A program made the translations under genes and the position numbers. Source: Saccharibacillus nicotianae (GTDB lineage: Bacteria; Bacillota; Bacilli; Paenibacillales; Paenibacillaceae). From it: DNA of 64,000 nucleotides. The stretch is from NCBI RefSeq assembly GCF_042681745.1, contig NZ_JBHUGF010000010.1:2728001-2792000 (forward strand), written 5' to 3'. Below, piece by piece: positions 46,085 to 53,957 of the stretch. The notes beneath the pieces were generated by a model. That model ran no database searches, was not told the origin of the DNA, and saw only the letters and a program-made list of their open reading frames with translations. Each line of letters opens with the position of its first letter. Within the stretch, counting starts at the first letter, position 1.

Positions 46085-46139
46085 CCTGATCTTCTTATAG
46101 TTGCGACTCTGTATCGAATCACATTATGAGAAGATCAGG
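46085..46139 (-). promoter_or_regulatory. Stem-loop between the tube and chaperone genes
   Basis: cctgatcttct (46085-46095) and agaagatcagg (46129-46139) form a perfect 11-bp stem with a 33-base loop. No strong T-run follows on the minus strand. It lies in the only gap above 100 bases in the structural operon, so it may protect or tune the upstream sheath-tube mRNA. Confidence 0.55.
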
Positions 46140-46189
46140 CATTGATCTATATATTATAAATACGTTGTTATCCGTATTAATTTAATCCA

Positions 46190-46651
46190 TTATAGAGCAG
46201 GTGTACCAAATTTGTTATTAATATCTACACCATCGAACGTAAATGCTACTTCTTCTTCTAGCGCATCTGATTCTGTGTCCAAAGAAGCCATAATTACACT
46301 ATCCAAGTTAACATCACGCAAAGTAATAGTTTGATATCCAATGCTAGATGTAGGGTCTTCATTTGTGACTTCAATATCAAAGTACGTATCTACGCCTGTT
46401 TTCATATAATCCAACATCATTTGACGAAAACGTGAAGTCATATAGAAAATGGTCATTGTACCTGAACCTGACCATCCTGTAGCTTTATGCTGCACTCCGC
46501 GTCTACCTAGTGTTTTCACTTCTGCTTTTTGCTTTTCTACTGTAGCTTCTAATGTTTTGATATAAAACATCTCTTCAACCTGATTATTAATAGTAGCAAA
46601 TGCGCGTCCTTCTTGCCCTGAAATGGTATCTTTTGCTTTTAAAAATGTCAT
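46190..46651 (-). CDS. xkdM: Tail tube protein, XkdM family
   Basis: A 153-residue tail tube protein. The N-terminal KDTISGQEGRAFATINNQVEEMF and the central ATGWSGSGTMTIFYMTSRFRQMM (each read in part) are the XkdM family signature. Many copies would stack to form the inner tube inside the sheath. It lies one base after the sheath gene. Confidence 0.93.
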   Translation of the reverse strand: MTFLKAKDTISGQEGRAFATINNQVEEMFYIKTLEATVEKQKAEVKTLGRRGVQHKATGWSGSGTMTIFYMTSRFRQMMLDYMKTGVDTYFDIEVTNEDPTSSIGYQTITLRDVNLDSVIMASLDTESDALEEEVAFTFDGVDINNKFGTPAL

Positions 46652-46652
46652 A

Positions 46653-47969
46653 TTAAACCACCTTCACTTTCATGTATACTTTTTCAACGGAATCAACCGG
46701 TTGTACATTTAATTCAACAACAATGCTATCTACTTCGTTGCCAGCAGTCACTGTGATATCTGTTTGAGCATTAAAGTTTTGCACTGCACCAATATTTTGT
46801 AGATCGTCCAGATAAGCAATACATTGCGAACGGAACAGACTACGACCATCGTTATTGTTATTTACTTTACCAATAAAGTACGATTCGAAAATGCGTTTCA
46901 TATCGTTACCGATGCTGTCCAATACACGCACCACACGATTTTTAGCAAAATGACGTGCTTTCTCAGGTGTGTAAGATACAAATGTATTGATATCCTGCTC
47001 AACTACAGCACGATCATTCACAGCCGTAAATACAAATTCACCTTTTTGCAATGCCGCTTCTGTTTCTGAATGTGTCAATTTGCCGTTTACATCGACAGCA
47101 TCATCATATGCTGTATAGGTTAAGGAAGAATTGACTGCCGCTCCTGCTGTTGCTCCTGTTACCCATGCTACAGATTTTTTAGCATCTAGTACTGTTCCAT
47201 CTGTAAGCACAACACCATTTTTCACACTAATTACACCTTCTTGATCGGCATTTGGATAGTTGGCAAGAACAGCTTGTACTTTTTTACCTTCTGTATTACG
47301 TAGACGCTTAATATAAGCAGCATACACAGATTTAAGGGAAGCTTCATCCGAAATTAAACCAACCGTTTGAAATTCCAATGCTTCCAGTTCTGCCAAATAA
47401 GCAGTATGATCAGCATTTGTTGCTGTTGCACTTGTACCACCTACCAATGGAGCCCCAGCAGTAGCTGTTAAAGCACCCTCACCTGCAAATACAACATAAT
47501 CATTAGCTACCAGTTCTTTTGCGTTACTTACTGTTTGTTTATCTACACTAGAACCATCTAGCAAAGTACTAACATCGAATAACGTCTCGTTGTTAATATT
47601 TTTTTCGACAGTAATTGTTAATTGATTACCACGAATACCACCATAGCGAGCAGTAGCAGTCAAAACACCTGCTTTAACGGTTGATTTTTCTCCATCGTTT
47701 AGACGATAGACAATCAATTTCTGTGCACGTTTAAGTGCTTCACGAATTAACATCATTTGAGAAGAAGTATAATCATAGCCTAATGTTTTTTGAGTATTGT
47801 CACCTGCCACGATAGTTACCATTTTTTTAGGAGCACCCCAGTCAAGATTCAAAGCAATACTTGCTGTTCCTCGCTCTCCTAAAGTACCTGGTAATTGACC
47901 CTCTGATACAAAATTAATATAGACACCCGGACGAATTTTGTTTTGTGTAGTATATGTTCCACCAGCCAT
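46653..47969 (-). CDS. xkdK: Tail sheath protein, XkdK family
   Basis: A 438-residue contractile sheath protein. It begins TTQNKIRPGVYINF, the typical sheath N-terminus, has SIALNLDWGAPKK, and its C-terminal domain contains DINTFVSYTPEKARHFAKNRVVRVLD and GRSLFRSQCIAYLDDLQ, the inner sheath handshake domain. Its presence shows that the tail is contractile (myovirus or R-type). AGGAGGCC precedes the ATG, which abuts the preceding stop codon. Confidence 0.95.
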   Translation of the reverse strand: MAGGTYTTQNKIRPGVYINFVSEGQLPGTLGERGTASIALNLDWGAPKKMVTIVAGDNTQKTLGYDYTSSQMMLIREALKRAQKLIVYRLNDGEKSTVKAGVLTATARYGGIRGNQLTITVEKNINNETLFDVSTLLDGSSVDKQTVSNAKELVANDYVVFAGEGALTATAGAPLVGGTSATATNADHTAYLAELEALEFQTVGLISDEASLKSVYAAYIKRLRNTEGKKVQAVLANYPNADQEGVISVKNGVVLTDGTVLDAKKSVAWVTGATAGAAVNSSLTYTAYDDAVDVNGKLTHSETEAALQKGEFVFTAVNDRAVVEQDINTFVSYTPEKARHFAKNRVVRVLDSIGNDMKRIFESYFIGKVNNNNDGRSLFRSQCIAYLDDLQNIGAVQNFNAQTDITVTAGNEVDSIVVELNVQPVDSVEKVYMKVKVV

Positions 47970-48137
47970 TTATTTGGCCTCCTCATTCATAAATTGGTTT
48001 AGTTGTTCTTTTGCTTGTTCCATCGTGTATGCACTATCTTCTTCTAAAAGGCCAGCTAATACATCTTTTTCTAAACGTGTAAATTGACTTGCCTGCATAA
48101 ATTGTTCTTTGCGATACGTGGTTGTTTCTGTTGCCAT
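47970..48137 (-). CDS. Small tail-locus protein of unknown function
   Basis: A 55-residue protein from the ATG at 48137, with AAGGAGA eight bases upstream; the longer reading covers that site and is rejected. It is charged and helical (REQFMQASQFTRLEKDVL, EDSAYTMEQAKEQLNQFM). Small proteins of this kind lie between the tail terminator and sheath genes in PBSX-type loci. No function can be given. Confidence 0.75.
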   Translation of the reverse strand: MATETTTYRKEQFMQASQFTRLEKDVLAGLLEEDSAYTMEQAKEQLNQFMNEEAK

Positions 48138-48190
48138 ACAAATTGTCTCCTTCATCTCTTAATTGAATGGAACGCTTTTGTTATAGTTGC

Positions 48191-48610
48191 TCAACGTTGT
48201 GGTACTGATCGAAGATGTTGATCCAATTCTCCCATTAATACACCTGGTAATGGAGGCTTGACAGTTCGCACAGGATAATTGACTCGCATACGTGGTATTC
48301 CATCATCAGTATCCCAACGAAGCTCACTAGCACGACATAATGTGTTGTCAGATCCAATCGTTTCTAAAGCTTCAAATAAAGATTCAGTATGATGATCTGG
48401 TGATTCTCCTGTCTTAGGAATATAACGAATTTCTAATGTATACATACGCACAAAACGATCGCTACGCTCTCTGGTAAAATCTACAGAGACTAATCGATAT
48501 TCAATACGTGGTTGTTGTGTCTCATGCTGATCAGCACGATAGAACGGTACATCAGGAAATTTCGTTGTCAAAGACAGTTGTACTTGATGGATGACTTCTT
48601 GTGCATCCAT
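48191..48610 (-). CDS. Tail terminator protein, XkdJ-like (DUF6838)
   Basis: A 139-residue protein resembling the phage tail terminator family that caps the end of the tube and sheath. Recognisable stretches are QVQLSLTTKFPDVPFY and DRFVRMYTLEIRYIP. It is the first structural gene of the operon. In a phage it would join the tail to the head; no head genes are present, so here it would simply cap the tail. Confidence 0.75.
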   Translation of the reverse strand: MDAQEVIHQVQLSLTTKFPDVPFYRADQHETQQPRIEYRLVSVDFTRERSDRFVRMYTLEIRYIPKTGESPDHHTESLFEALETIGSDNTLCRASELRWDTDDGIPRMRVNYPVRTVKPPLPGVLMGELDQHLRSVPQR

Positions 48611-48664
48611 AATTCTGTTCCTCCTTTACCGAGAAGGATACTCACCTCCTTCGGTTATAAACTG

Positions 48665-48800
48665 TCGGAAATGAAATAAGAAATTTTTACACCGCTATTT
48701 TAGCTTTATCTATAGTACTGATAACAAGCAAGCCTTTTTCCTAGGCAATGGGTTCTGGAGCATTCATGCTCCTGCGGTGTTCCTTTTGCTTCATTTCCGA
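48665..48800 (-). ncRNA. Structured leader RNA candidate
   Basis: The outer arms tcggaaatgaa and ttcatttccga close a region of about 136 bases. Inside it lie a stem ggagcat / atgctcc near 48758-48774 and a stem around gcct / aggc. The whole would be transcribed as the 5' leader of the tail operon. It fits no riboswitch I know. Confidence 0.4.
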
Positions 48801-49120
48801 TAATACAATCTTACCTCGTTTTTCTCCTAATGGAGACGGTGTATCGGACGAAAAAAGGACGGTTAATAGATGACTTACAGCGGTAAAAAGGAGATGTATT
48901 GGAACCCCTTTCGATATGCTTGATTTTCGTTGATATAAAAGGCTTTATAGCGCTTTTTGTGCCTGAGTGAATTCTTTTCTTCTATATAAATGAAGGTGAA
49001 AACAATTTAGCCCTATTAGCGAATCAAGCTATATTCGTTCTGTTATTACATCATTATCCCGCTCCATTTCGAATAGAATACTGAAATCTATTATTAAAAG
49101 CATAGATAATAAAAACAAAA

Positions 49121-49146
49121 AAACGTCTGCTCGTAAGCAAACGTTT
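49121..49146 (-). terminator. Terminator of the small membrane protein gene
   Basis: aaacgtctgct (49121-49131) and agcaaacgttt (49136-49146) pair with one G-U. TTTTTTTGTTTTT follows on the minus strand. Confidence 0.82.
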
Positions 49147-49175
49147 GGGACGACTTCTATATGATTGAATATTAC

Positions 49176-49328
49176 TTATTTCACTGGATGGTTGCCTGTC
49201 GATGTATCGATAGCCTGGGGACACGATTGACTGACGACTTTGCGAGAACGTACGATATCTACTGCACAAAGCAACACAGATGCTGTTGCGACTTTGATCC
49301 ACCATGCAGGTTTTGTTTTTAGGCTCAT
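49176..49328 (-). CDS. Small membrane protein
   Basis: A 50-residue reading frame with a basic start (MSLKTKPAWW), one hydrophobic helix (about 11-25) and a polar tail. GAGGGA lies nine bases upstream of the ATG and a strong terminator follows the stop. It lies between the ArpU-type regulator and the tail operon. I prefer it to an overlapping 83-residue frame on the same strand, which has no ribosome binding site and no protein-like features. Function unknown. Confidence 0.5.
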   Translation of the reverse strand: MSLKTKPAWWIKVATASVLLCAVDIVRSRKVVSQSCPQAIDTSTGNHPVK

Positions 49329-49458
49329 GATTTGATTTCCCTCATTTCGATTGAGTTCTGTCTAAAGGTAACACAATTCATAATCTATATTCCACTTTAC
49401 TGTTGGGTTAGCTAGCTTGATTCTAATGATCGAATTGATCTATTTAACGATGTAACGA

Positions 49459-49965
49459 TTATGAACTATAAGGGACTTCTGTACTGCGACGGGTACGATT
49501 TTTTTTGGGCATCAATTCATCCAATTTGATCATCCCTGTATCGGCAAGTGCTAACGCCATTTTGTAAAAAGCTTTGGTTCTGACTTTAACATAAGTGTCT
49601 TTACTGATCGGCGGATCGAACAAATAACTGTACACTTTATAATCGAATACATCATCGTATTTGAGATAGCGCTCTTTAAGCAACAATTGCTCGCGTTCGC
49701 CCAAGCGTTCTACAATCGCTTCTACCCGCTCACAATAAGCACGACGAGCGGCTGGTGTATCGACATTATAGATAGCCGCATTTGCTGTAGAATCGCTAGT
49801 TACATTCGTCGGGCCATGCATCCGTTCTTGATAAGAAGCAGTCACTGACGTTTCACGCATTTCAAAAGTAATCGTTTTGTAAATCCGATATTTTTCAAAT
49901 ACCGCTTCTACAGCAGTACGAGTTTGACGACGATCTAATTCAGGCAGAGCAGTTAATAAATTCAT
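49459..49965 (-). CDS. ArpU-family late transcriptional regulator
   Basis: A 168-residue protein from the ATG at 49965 (AAGGAGTG seven bases upstream; a longer reading has no such site). It resembles ArpU/Xpf-type sigma-like activators of phage late genes: an N-terminal helical part (LDRRQTRTAVEAVFEKYRIYK) and a C-terminal region-4-like helix-turn-helix (DPPISKDTYVKVRTKAFYKMALAL, read in part). It should activate the structural operon. It stands divergent from the XRE repressor. Confidence 0.82.
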   Translation of the reverse strand: MNLLTALPELDRRQTRTAVEAVFEKYRIYKTITFEMRETSVTASYQERMHGPTNVTSDSTANAAIYNVDTPAARRAYCERVEAIVERLGEREQLLLKERYLKYDDVFDYKVYSYLFDPPISKDTYVKVRTKAFYKMALALADTGMIKLDELMPKKNRTRRSTEVPYSS

Positions 49966-50383
49966 GAGACAACACTCCTTTAATAGGGTTAGTATATTTA
50001 TAAAGTAGAACGGAGCTGAAAAAATACAACCACCTGGCAATACTTTAGGTGTTTTAAATATTACCTTTTGGCAATGAAAAAATCTTAAATCACTTTTTGT
50101 TATCTTTTAAACCTTTTAAAAATTCCAATTTATTGATCTTGTTCGTATTTTGTTCGTATTTTATATTTTTACAATATCATACCGGAGAATATTGGTAAAA
50201 TCGGAAATAAAGCGATTTTCGCACAAAAAACATAAGTTATCTCGCTTTTGCTTACGAACCCATACCTTTTGGCAAAGAAATAAAAGAGTATGTTTACCTA
50301 ATGGCAATACTAGGGTATATTATAAGTGTTCTTACTTTCATTGAATATTTAGCAAGTGTACCTATAGAAAGGGTGTATTGTCG
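49966..50383. promoter_or_regulatory. Control region between activator and repressor genes
   Basis: A 418-base region separates the divergent regulator genes. It contains four copies of an operator-like motif (separate entry), the candidate xre promoter, and AT-rich sequence. No gene is supported. Confidence 0.7.
50031..50307. promoter_or_regulatory. Four operator-like repeats for the XRE regulator
   Basis: The motif TACCTnnTGGCAA occurs at 50062-50074, 50263-50275 and 50295-50307; a shortened form CACCTGGCAA lies at 50031-50040. Two copies lie near each regulator gene. The copy at 50295 overlaps a candidate xre promoter (TTACCT, 16 bases, TATATT), which suggests autoregulation. The motif is not found elsewhere in the window by eye. 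Confidence 0.65.
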
Positions 50384-50821
50384 GTGGATAATCTTTCATT
50401 TGGTCTATATTTGAAACAAATACGTGAGCAAAAACACTGGAGTATTAATCAGTTGGCAGAGATCGCCGGCATCAGCACTTCACAAATTTCGCGGATCGAA
50501 AATGGTAGACGTGGTGTGCCTAAGCCACAAACGATTGAAAAACTAGCTAAAGCACTAGCTATTTCTTATTCCGAAATGATGGATCAAGCAGGTTATTTGC
50601 GCCCTGAAGAAGCAGAACAAATTCCAGAGTGGGCAAGTTCGCGTGATAAAAGAGATTTTAAAAAGATGTTAGAGGAAGATGGTGAATTAATGTTTGATGG
50701 AGTGCCACTTGATGATGAAGACAAGCAACGGATCAAAGATGTATTAACCGGTTTGTTCTGGGAAGCCAAGCAAATGAACAAACGTAAACCTCTTTCTTCT
50801 GATGATTCTACGTCCAAGTAA
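50384..50821 (+). CDS. XRE-family transcriptional repressor
   Basis: A 145-residue regulator. The GTG at 50384 is preferred to a TTG two codons earlier because AAAGGG is correctly spaced. Residues 7-61 form the Cro/CI helix-turn-helix (LKQIREQKHWSINQLAEIAG, SQISRIENGRRGVPKP). The C-terminal part is short and has no LexA-type protease domain. Together with the adjacent ImmA-like protease it forms the ImmR-ImmA type of switch, in which the protease cleaves the repressor after DNA damage or another signal. Confidence 0.9.
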   Translation: MDNLSFGLYLKQIREQKHWSINQLAEIAGISTSQISRIENGRRGVPKPQTIEKLAKALAISYSEMMDQAGYLRPEEAEQIPEWASSRDKRDFKKMLEEDGELMFDGVPLDDEDKQRIKDVLTGLFWEAKQMNKRKPLSSDDSTSK

Positions 50822-50987
50822 ACACTTGATCTCATATATAGTAAGTACGTAATGATTCTATAGAAGAAATGCGCTTTTACTGCCAGGCGCTTGAACGAAA
50901 GAAGTTTTGCTTTGCCAAAATCACTTTCTTATTAGACTAGAAGAAGTCGCGCTTATTCGATTAAGCGCTCGGAGGTGGCTTGTAACG

Positions 50988-51401
50988 ATGGAAGAGAACG
51001 CAGCTCATCTGGTCCGCAAATATAAAACCAATTGCCCTTTTGAAATTGCTGAAGCGCTCGGCATACATATTCGCTACATGGATCTTGGGAAATCAACCAA
51101 GGGATTGTATTACAAAAAATTGAGACGACGCTTTATTATTATTAATGAAGGGCTTTCGGATCAATGGCAGCGATTCGTATGTGCACATGAACTTGGACAT
51201 GACCGACTGCATAAAGGCATTAACCGCTTTTTTTTAGAAGAACATTCTTACTTCTGGCCGGGTAAATTAGAACGACAAGCCAACTATTTTGCGATTACTT
51301 TATTAACTGTTGGCCAAGAACAACGAATAGGAGAAACGACCGAAGCTTTTGCCAAACGAACCGGCATCCCACCAGAGATGTATTATTTTTTTGATTATTA
51401 A
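50988..51401 (+). CDS. ImmA/IrrE-family metallo-endopeptidase
   Basis: A 137-residue zinc protease with HELGH (residues 67-71) and the downstream metal Glu region LERQANYFAITLL. The ATG at 50988 has GGAGGTGG nine bases upstream; longer readings are rejected. Its family cleaves partner XRE repressors, as ImmA does in ICEBs1, so it is the likely inducer of this tail locus. A LexA-type box begins two bases after its stop codon. Confidence 0.92.
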   Translation: MEENAAHLVRKYKTNCPFEIAEALGIHIRYMDLGKSTKGLYYKKLRRRFIIINEGLSDQWQRFVCAHELGHDRLHKGINRFFLEEHSYFWPGKLERQANYFAITLLTVGQEQRIGETTEAFAKRTGIPPEMYYFFDY

Positions 51402-51402
51402 T

Positions 51403-51416
51403 CGAACATACGTTCT
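51403..51416. promoter_or_regulatory. Candidate LexA (SOS) box
   Basis: CGAACATACGTTCT matches the Bacillus LexA consensus at 13 of 14 positions. It lies just after the metalloprotease gene. On the minus strand TTCAAA (51439-51444) and TATAAA (51417-51422) are 16 bases apart, so the box would cover the start of a minus-strand transcript running into immA, xre and then arpU. Confidence 0.5.
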
Positions 51417-51448
51417 TTTATACGTTTTTAAGCTTATATTTGAACAAA

Positions 51449-51482
51449 AAAAAAGAGTGGTTTAGGATAACCACTCTTTTTT
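51449..51482. terminator. Bidirectional terminator at the edge of the tail locus
   Basis: aaaagagtggtt (51451-51462) and aaccactctttt (51469-51480) form a 12-bp stem with T-runs on both sides. It ends the xre-immA transcript and the fucosidase transcript. Confidence 0.9.
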
Positions 51483-51506
51483 TGCTGTATAGACCGATAT
51501 TACCTT

Positions 51507-52934
51507 TTAAGCTTGTTGAATACGAAATACATGAGCTATCGGTGCTATCGTTACATCGGTTACAGAAGCAGGCAATTTCACTACAATACCTTCTTCATTT
51601 TGTTCAAAGTCTAATCCTTCGATAACTTCTTCTCCTAACAAATCGATACTTGCGATCTGTTCCATATAAGGAATACTTATAGTCGACGGAACAACTATAG
51701 CTTCATTAGCATACAAATATGAAGCATAGACTGTCTGCTGAGCGGCTTTGCCTGTAAATGCCCACCCTTGTGTATACACAGGCGCTACACTGCGTGTTCC
51801 ATATACCGCTTCTCCGTATACATTTAGCCAAGCACCCAATCCTTTGATCCGATCGATAGCTCCTTCTGGCAAACGTCCATCCGGTTGTGGCCCTACATTT
51901 AATGCTAGATTACCACCTTTGGCGACAATCTCCATTAACATATGCACTAACTCACGCACAGACTTGTAGTTGTCTTCGTAACGGAAAGAAAATGAAGTTC
52001 CCATCGTGACACAGCTTTCCCAGGGAATCGACATCGCATGTTCTGGAACCGTCTGCTCGGGAGTCACGATATTTTCATAAGCTCCACCGACTGTACGATC
52101 TGCTGACAATAACCAGGGTTGCTGTTTACGTGCTTTTTCCACCACTTCGCCCAGACGAATATCTTGATTCCCTTTGCCCGGTCTAACCCAACCTGCATCT
52201 AACCATAATACATCGATCCGTCCATACTTCGTTAACAACTCCAAAATCTGCTCATGAGTAAATTGAACAAACTTTTCCCATAACCATGGATATTCAGCAG
52301 GATCATATGAAGGCCCGCGCCATGAATCTTGTCCGCGTTCCATTCCGTCTGCCCAGTAATATGGCGTATGCCAATCAGCTTTGGAGAAATAAGCAGAGAT
52401 CGCTAATCCTTTTGCTCGAAAAGCATTAAACAGATTCCCTACAATATCGGCATATTTATGCTGGTGGAACGGAGTATCTGCACCGGTAATACGATAATCT
52501 GTTGTATGTGTATCCCACATACAAAATCCATCATGATGCTTGGTTGTAAAATTTAAATATTTAAATCCACCTTCTGCCGCAAGTTCTGCCCAGACTTCCG
52601 GCTGAAAGCGAATCGGATTAAATGTTTTGTTCAGATCGAAATACTCTCGTTTCAATTCTTCTTTGTTTTGTTGCCAATCGATGCCGTCTCTTGACCATTC
52701 TCCATCATCATCACTAAGCGCCCAGGATTCGACTACCCCTAGCTGTGAATAAGGACCCCAATGCATCATCAGCCCTAGCTTCTGATCTTTGAACCATTCT
52801 AATCGTTCCAAAATGTACGGATCTTCTGGCTTAACCCAGGATTCCTCACTGCTGTAATTATGTACACCGCCCTGCACTTCCATCAGCTTTTCCATCAGTT
52901 CACGTTCTTGTTCATTCATTGGTTGCTCACTCAT
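51507..52934 (-). CDS. Alpha-L-fucosidase (GH29)
   Basis: A 475-residue glycoside hydrolase family 29 enzyme. Family features are GLMMHWGPYS (about 54-63), FKYLNFTTKHHDGFCMWDT (about 125-143) and the nucleophile region RIDVLWLDAGW (about 240-250); AKGGNLALNVGPQPDGRLP follows. No signal peptide is visible, so it acts inside the cell on imported sugars. It stands alone, without sugar transport genes nearby. The exact substrate is not certain. Confidence 0.92.
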   Translation of the reverse strand: MSEQPMNEQERELMEKLMEVQGGVHNYSSEESWVKPEDPYILERLEWFKDQKLGLMMHWGPYSQLGVVESWALSDDDGEWSRDGIDWQQNKEELKREYFDLNKTFNPIRFQPEVWAELAAEGGFKYLNFTTKHHDGFCMWDTHTTDYRITGADTPFHQHKYADIVGNLFNAFRAKGLAISAYFSKADWHTPYYWADGMERGQDSWRGPSYDPAEYPWLWEKFVQFTHEQILELLTKYGRIDVLWLDAGWVRPGKGNQDIRLGEVVEKARKQQPWLLSADRTVGGAYENIVTPEQTVPEHAMSIPWESCVTMGTSFSFRYEDNYKSVRELVHMLMEIVAKGGNLALNVGPQPDGRLPEGAIDRIKGLGAWLNVYGEAVYGTRSVAPVYTQGWAFTGKAAQQTVYASYLYANEAIVVPSTISIPYMEQIASIDLLGEEVIEGLDFEQNEEGIVVKLPASVTDVTIAPIAHVFRIQQA

Positions 52935-53046
52935 TGCTATTTCCCCCTATCGCTTAGTCATAGATTTATTGCTTACTATATCAATTGGCGCTCAAGAGGG
53001 AACTTCCTGCATGATTCTTTTATGATTGTGTATACTTTTTTTCGTT

Positions 53047-53760
53047 CTACCCTGATAACTTGGGTAAAAAGACAATTCCTAGCAAAATAAGTGTTAACAC
53101 GATACAAATATTTTCAAATTTGTCGCCTTTTTTGGTTCCTGTACTCATCAGATTAAAACGCAATCTCCATTTAAGCGGTGGTAATAATTTTACGCCTCGG
53201 TTGGTTAAGGAATCAGCTAACAAATGTAGAAAATACGAAACTCCACCAGCAATCCAGATACTTTTGCCAAGATGAGCAGTTGTTCCATACAATAATGCTG
53301 ACCATGCGGCTGTGCCATAGATGGTATGAGTCAATCCCCGGTGAGGTAAAAATGTACAAATAATCAGTAAGCTACCTGCCATATAATTCCACGGAGCTAT
53401 ATCCCTACCATAAATAATCATACCGACTCCAATCATAAACATCACAAATTTGCGCAAAGAACGTACCGGTAAAAAAGCGATAAACACGACGGCTACTGCA
53501 ATCCCTATATCCCACGGCATTCCAAAAAGCCCTTTCCACAAAATCCATACGACCGATACAAGCATAATTGTCTGCAATACGCGCAGTAGAGGTTCAGATA
53601 ATGTTTTGGATACAAGTAGTGAATTAGGCTCATCGATATCGGGTAATAATGAACTAACAGCCGCTGCAACCACTGCTGCTGATGTAACTGGTATACCTGC
53701 AAGTGTCATCAAAGAAACAGTTACGCCGGTACTAATAATAAAATGCGATTTACCCATCAT
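53047..53760 (-). CDS. Metal-dependent hydrolase/membrane protein, YdjM family
   Basis: A 237-residue membrane protein of the YdjM/DUF457 family. It begins MMGKSHFIISTGV and has SSLLPDIDEPNSLL and LPHRGLTHTIYG, the His/Asp motifs conserved in the family, plus LHLLADSLTNRGVKLLPP. Some members regulate phospholipid or stress response; the role here is not known. The start is placed at the ATG pair at 53760, with AGAAAGGAAG upstream. Confidence 0.85.
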   Translation of the reverse strand: MMGKSHFIISTGVTVSLMTLAGIPVTSAAVVAAAVSSLLPDIDEPNSLLVSKTLSEPLLRVLQTIMLVSVVWILWKGLFGMPWDIGIAVAVVFIAFLPVRSLRKFVMFMIGVGMIIYGRDIAPWNYMAGSLLIICTFLPHRGLTHTIYGTAAWSALLYGTTAHLGKSIWIAGGVSYFLHLLADSLTNRGVKLLPPLKWRLRFNLMSTGTKKGDKFENICIVLTLILLGIVFLPKLSG

Positions 53761-53957
53761 AATAAAAAAATCTTCCTTTCTGCCAAGCACATCCAGTTAT
53801 TCATGTTGTTTTGTAAATGAAATGTTTGATTTGTTCGATGAATGTTAAATTTTTACTATTCACCTTTTTATCCTGATTATTCATAGTAAAATAGCTATAA
53901 GAATATGATCTACGAATCACATAACGTTTTTCCAACACCTTTTAAAGGAGCGTTCAT

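Larger units (their letters stand above)
48611..49175. other. Leader region of the tail operon
   Basis: A 565-base region without a supported gene. It contains a hairpin close to the xkdJ-like start (ACCGAAGGAG / CTTCTCGGT type), an 11-base inverted repeat 48665-48675 / 48790-48800 enclosing two further stems, and the terminator of the small membrane protein gene (49121-49146). This is where capsid and portal genes would stand in PBSX. I saw no remnant of them. Confidence 0.55.

Noticed and set aside
49054..49305. An 83-residue reading frame on the minus strand
   Set aside because: It has no ribosome binding site, runs through a strong terminator, and overlaps a better-supported 50-residue gene in another frame.
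33611..51401. An intact prophage
   Set aside because: No capsid, portal, terminase, integrase, replication gene or attachment repeat was found; only tail, lysis and control genes are present.
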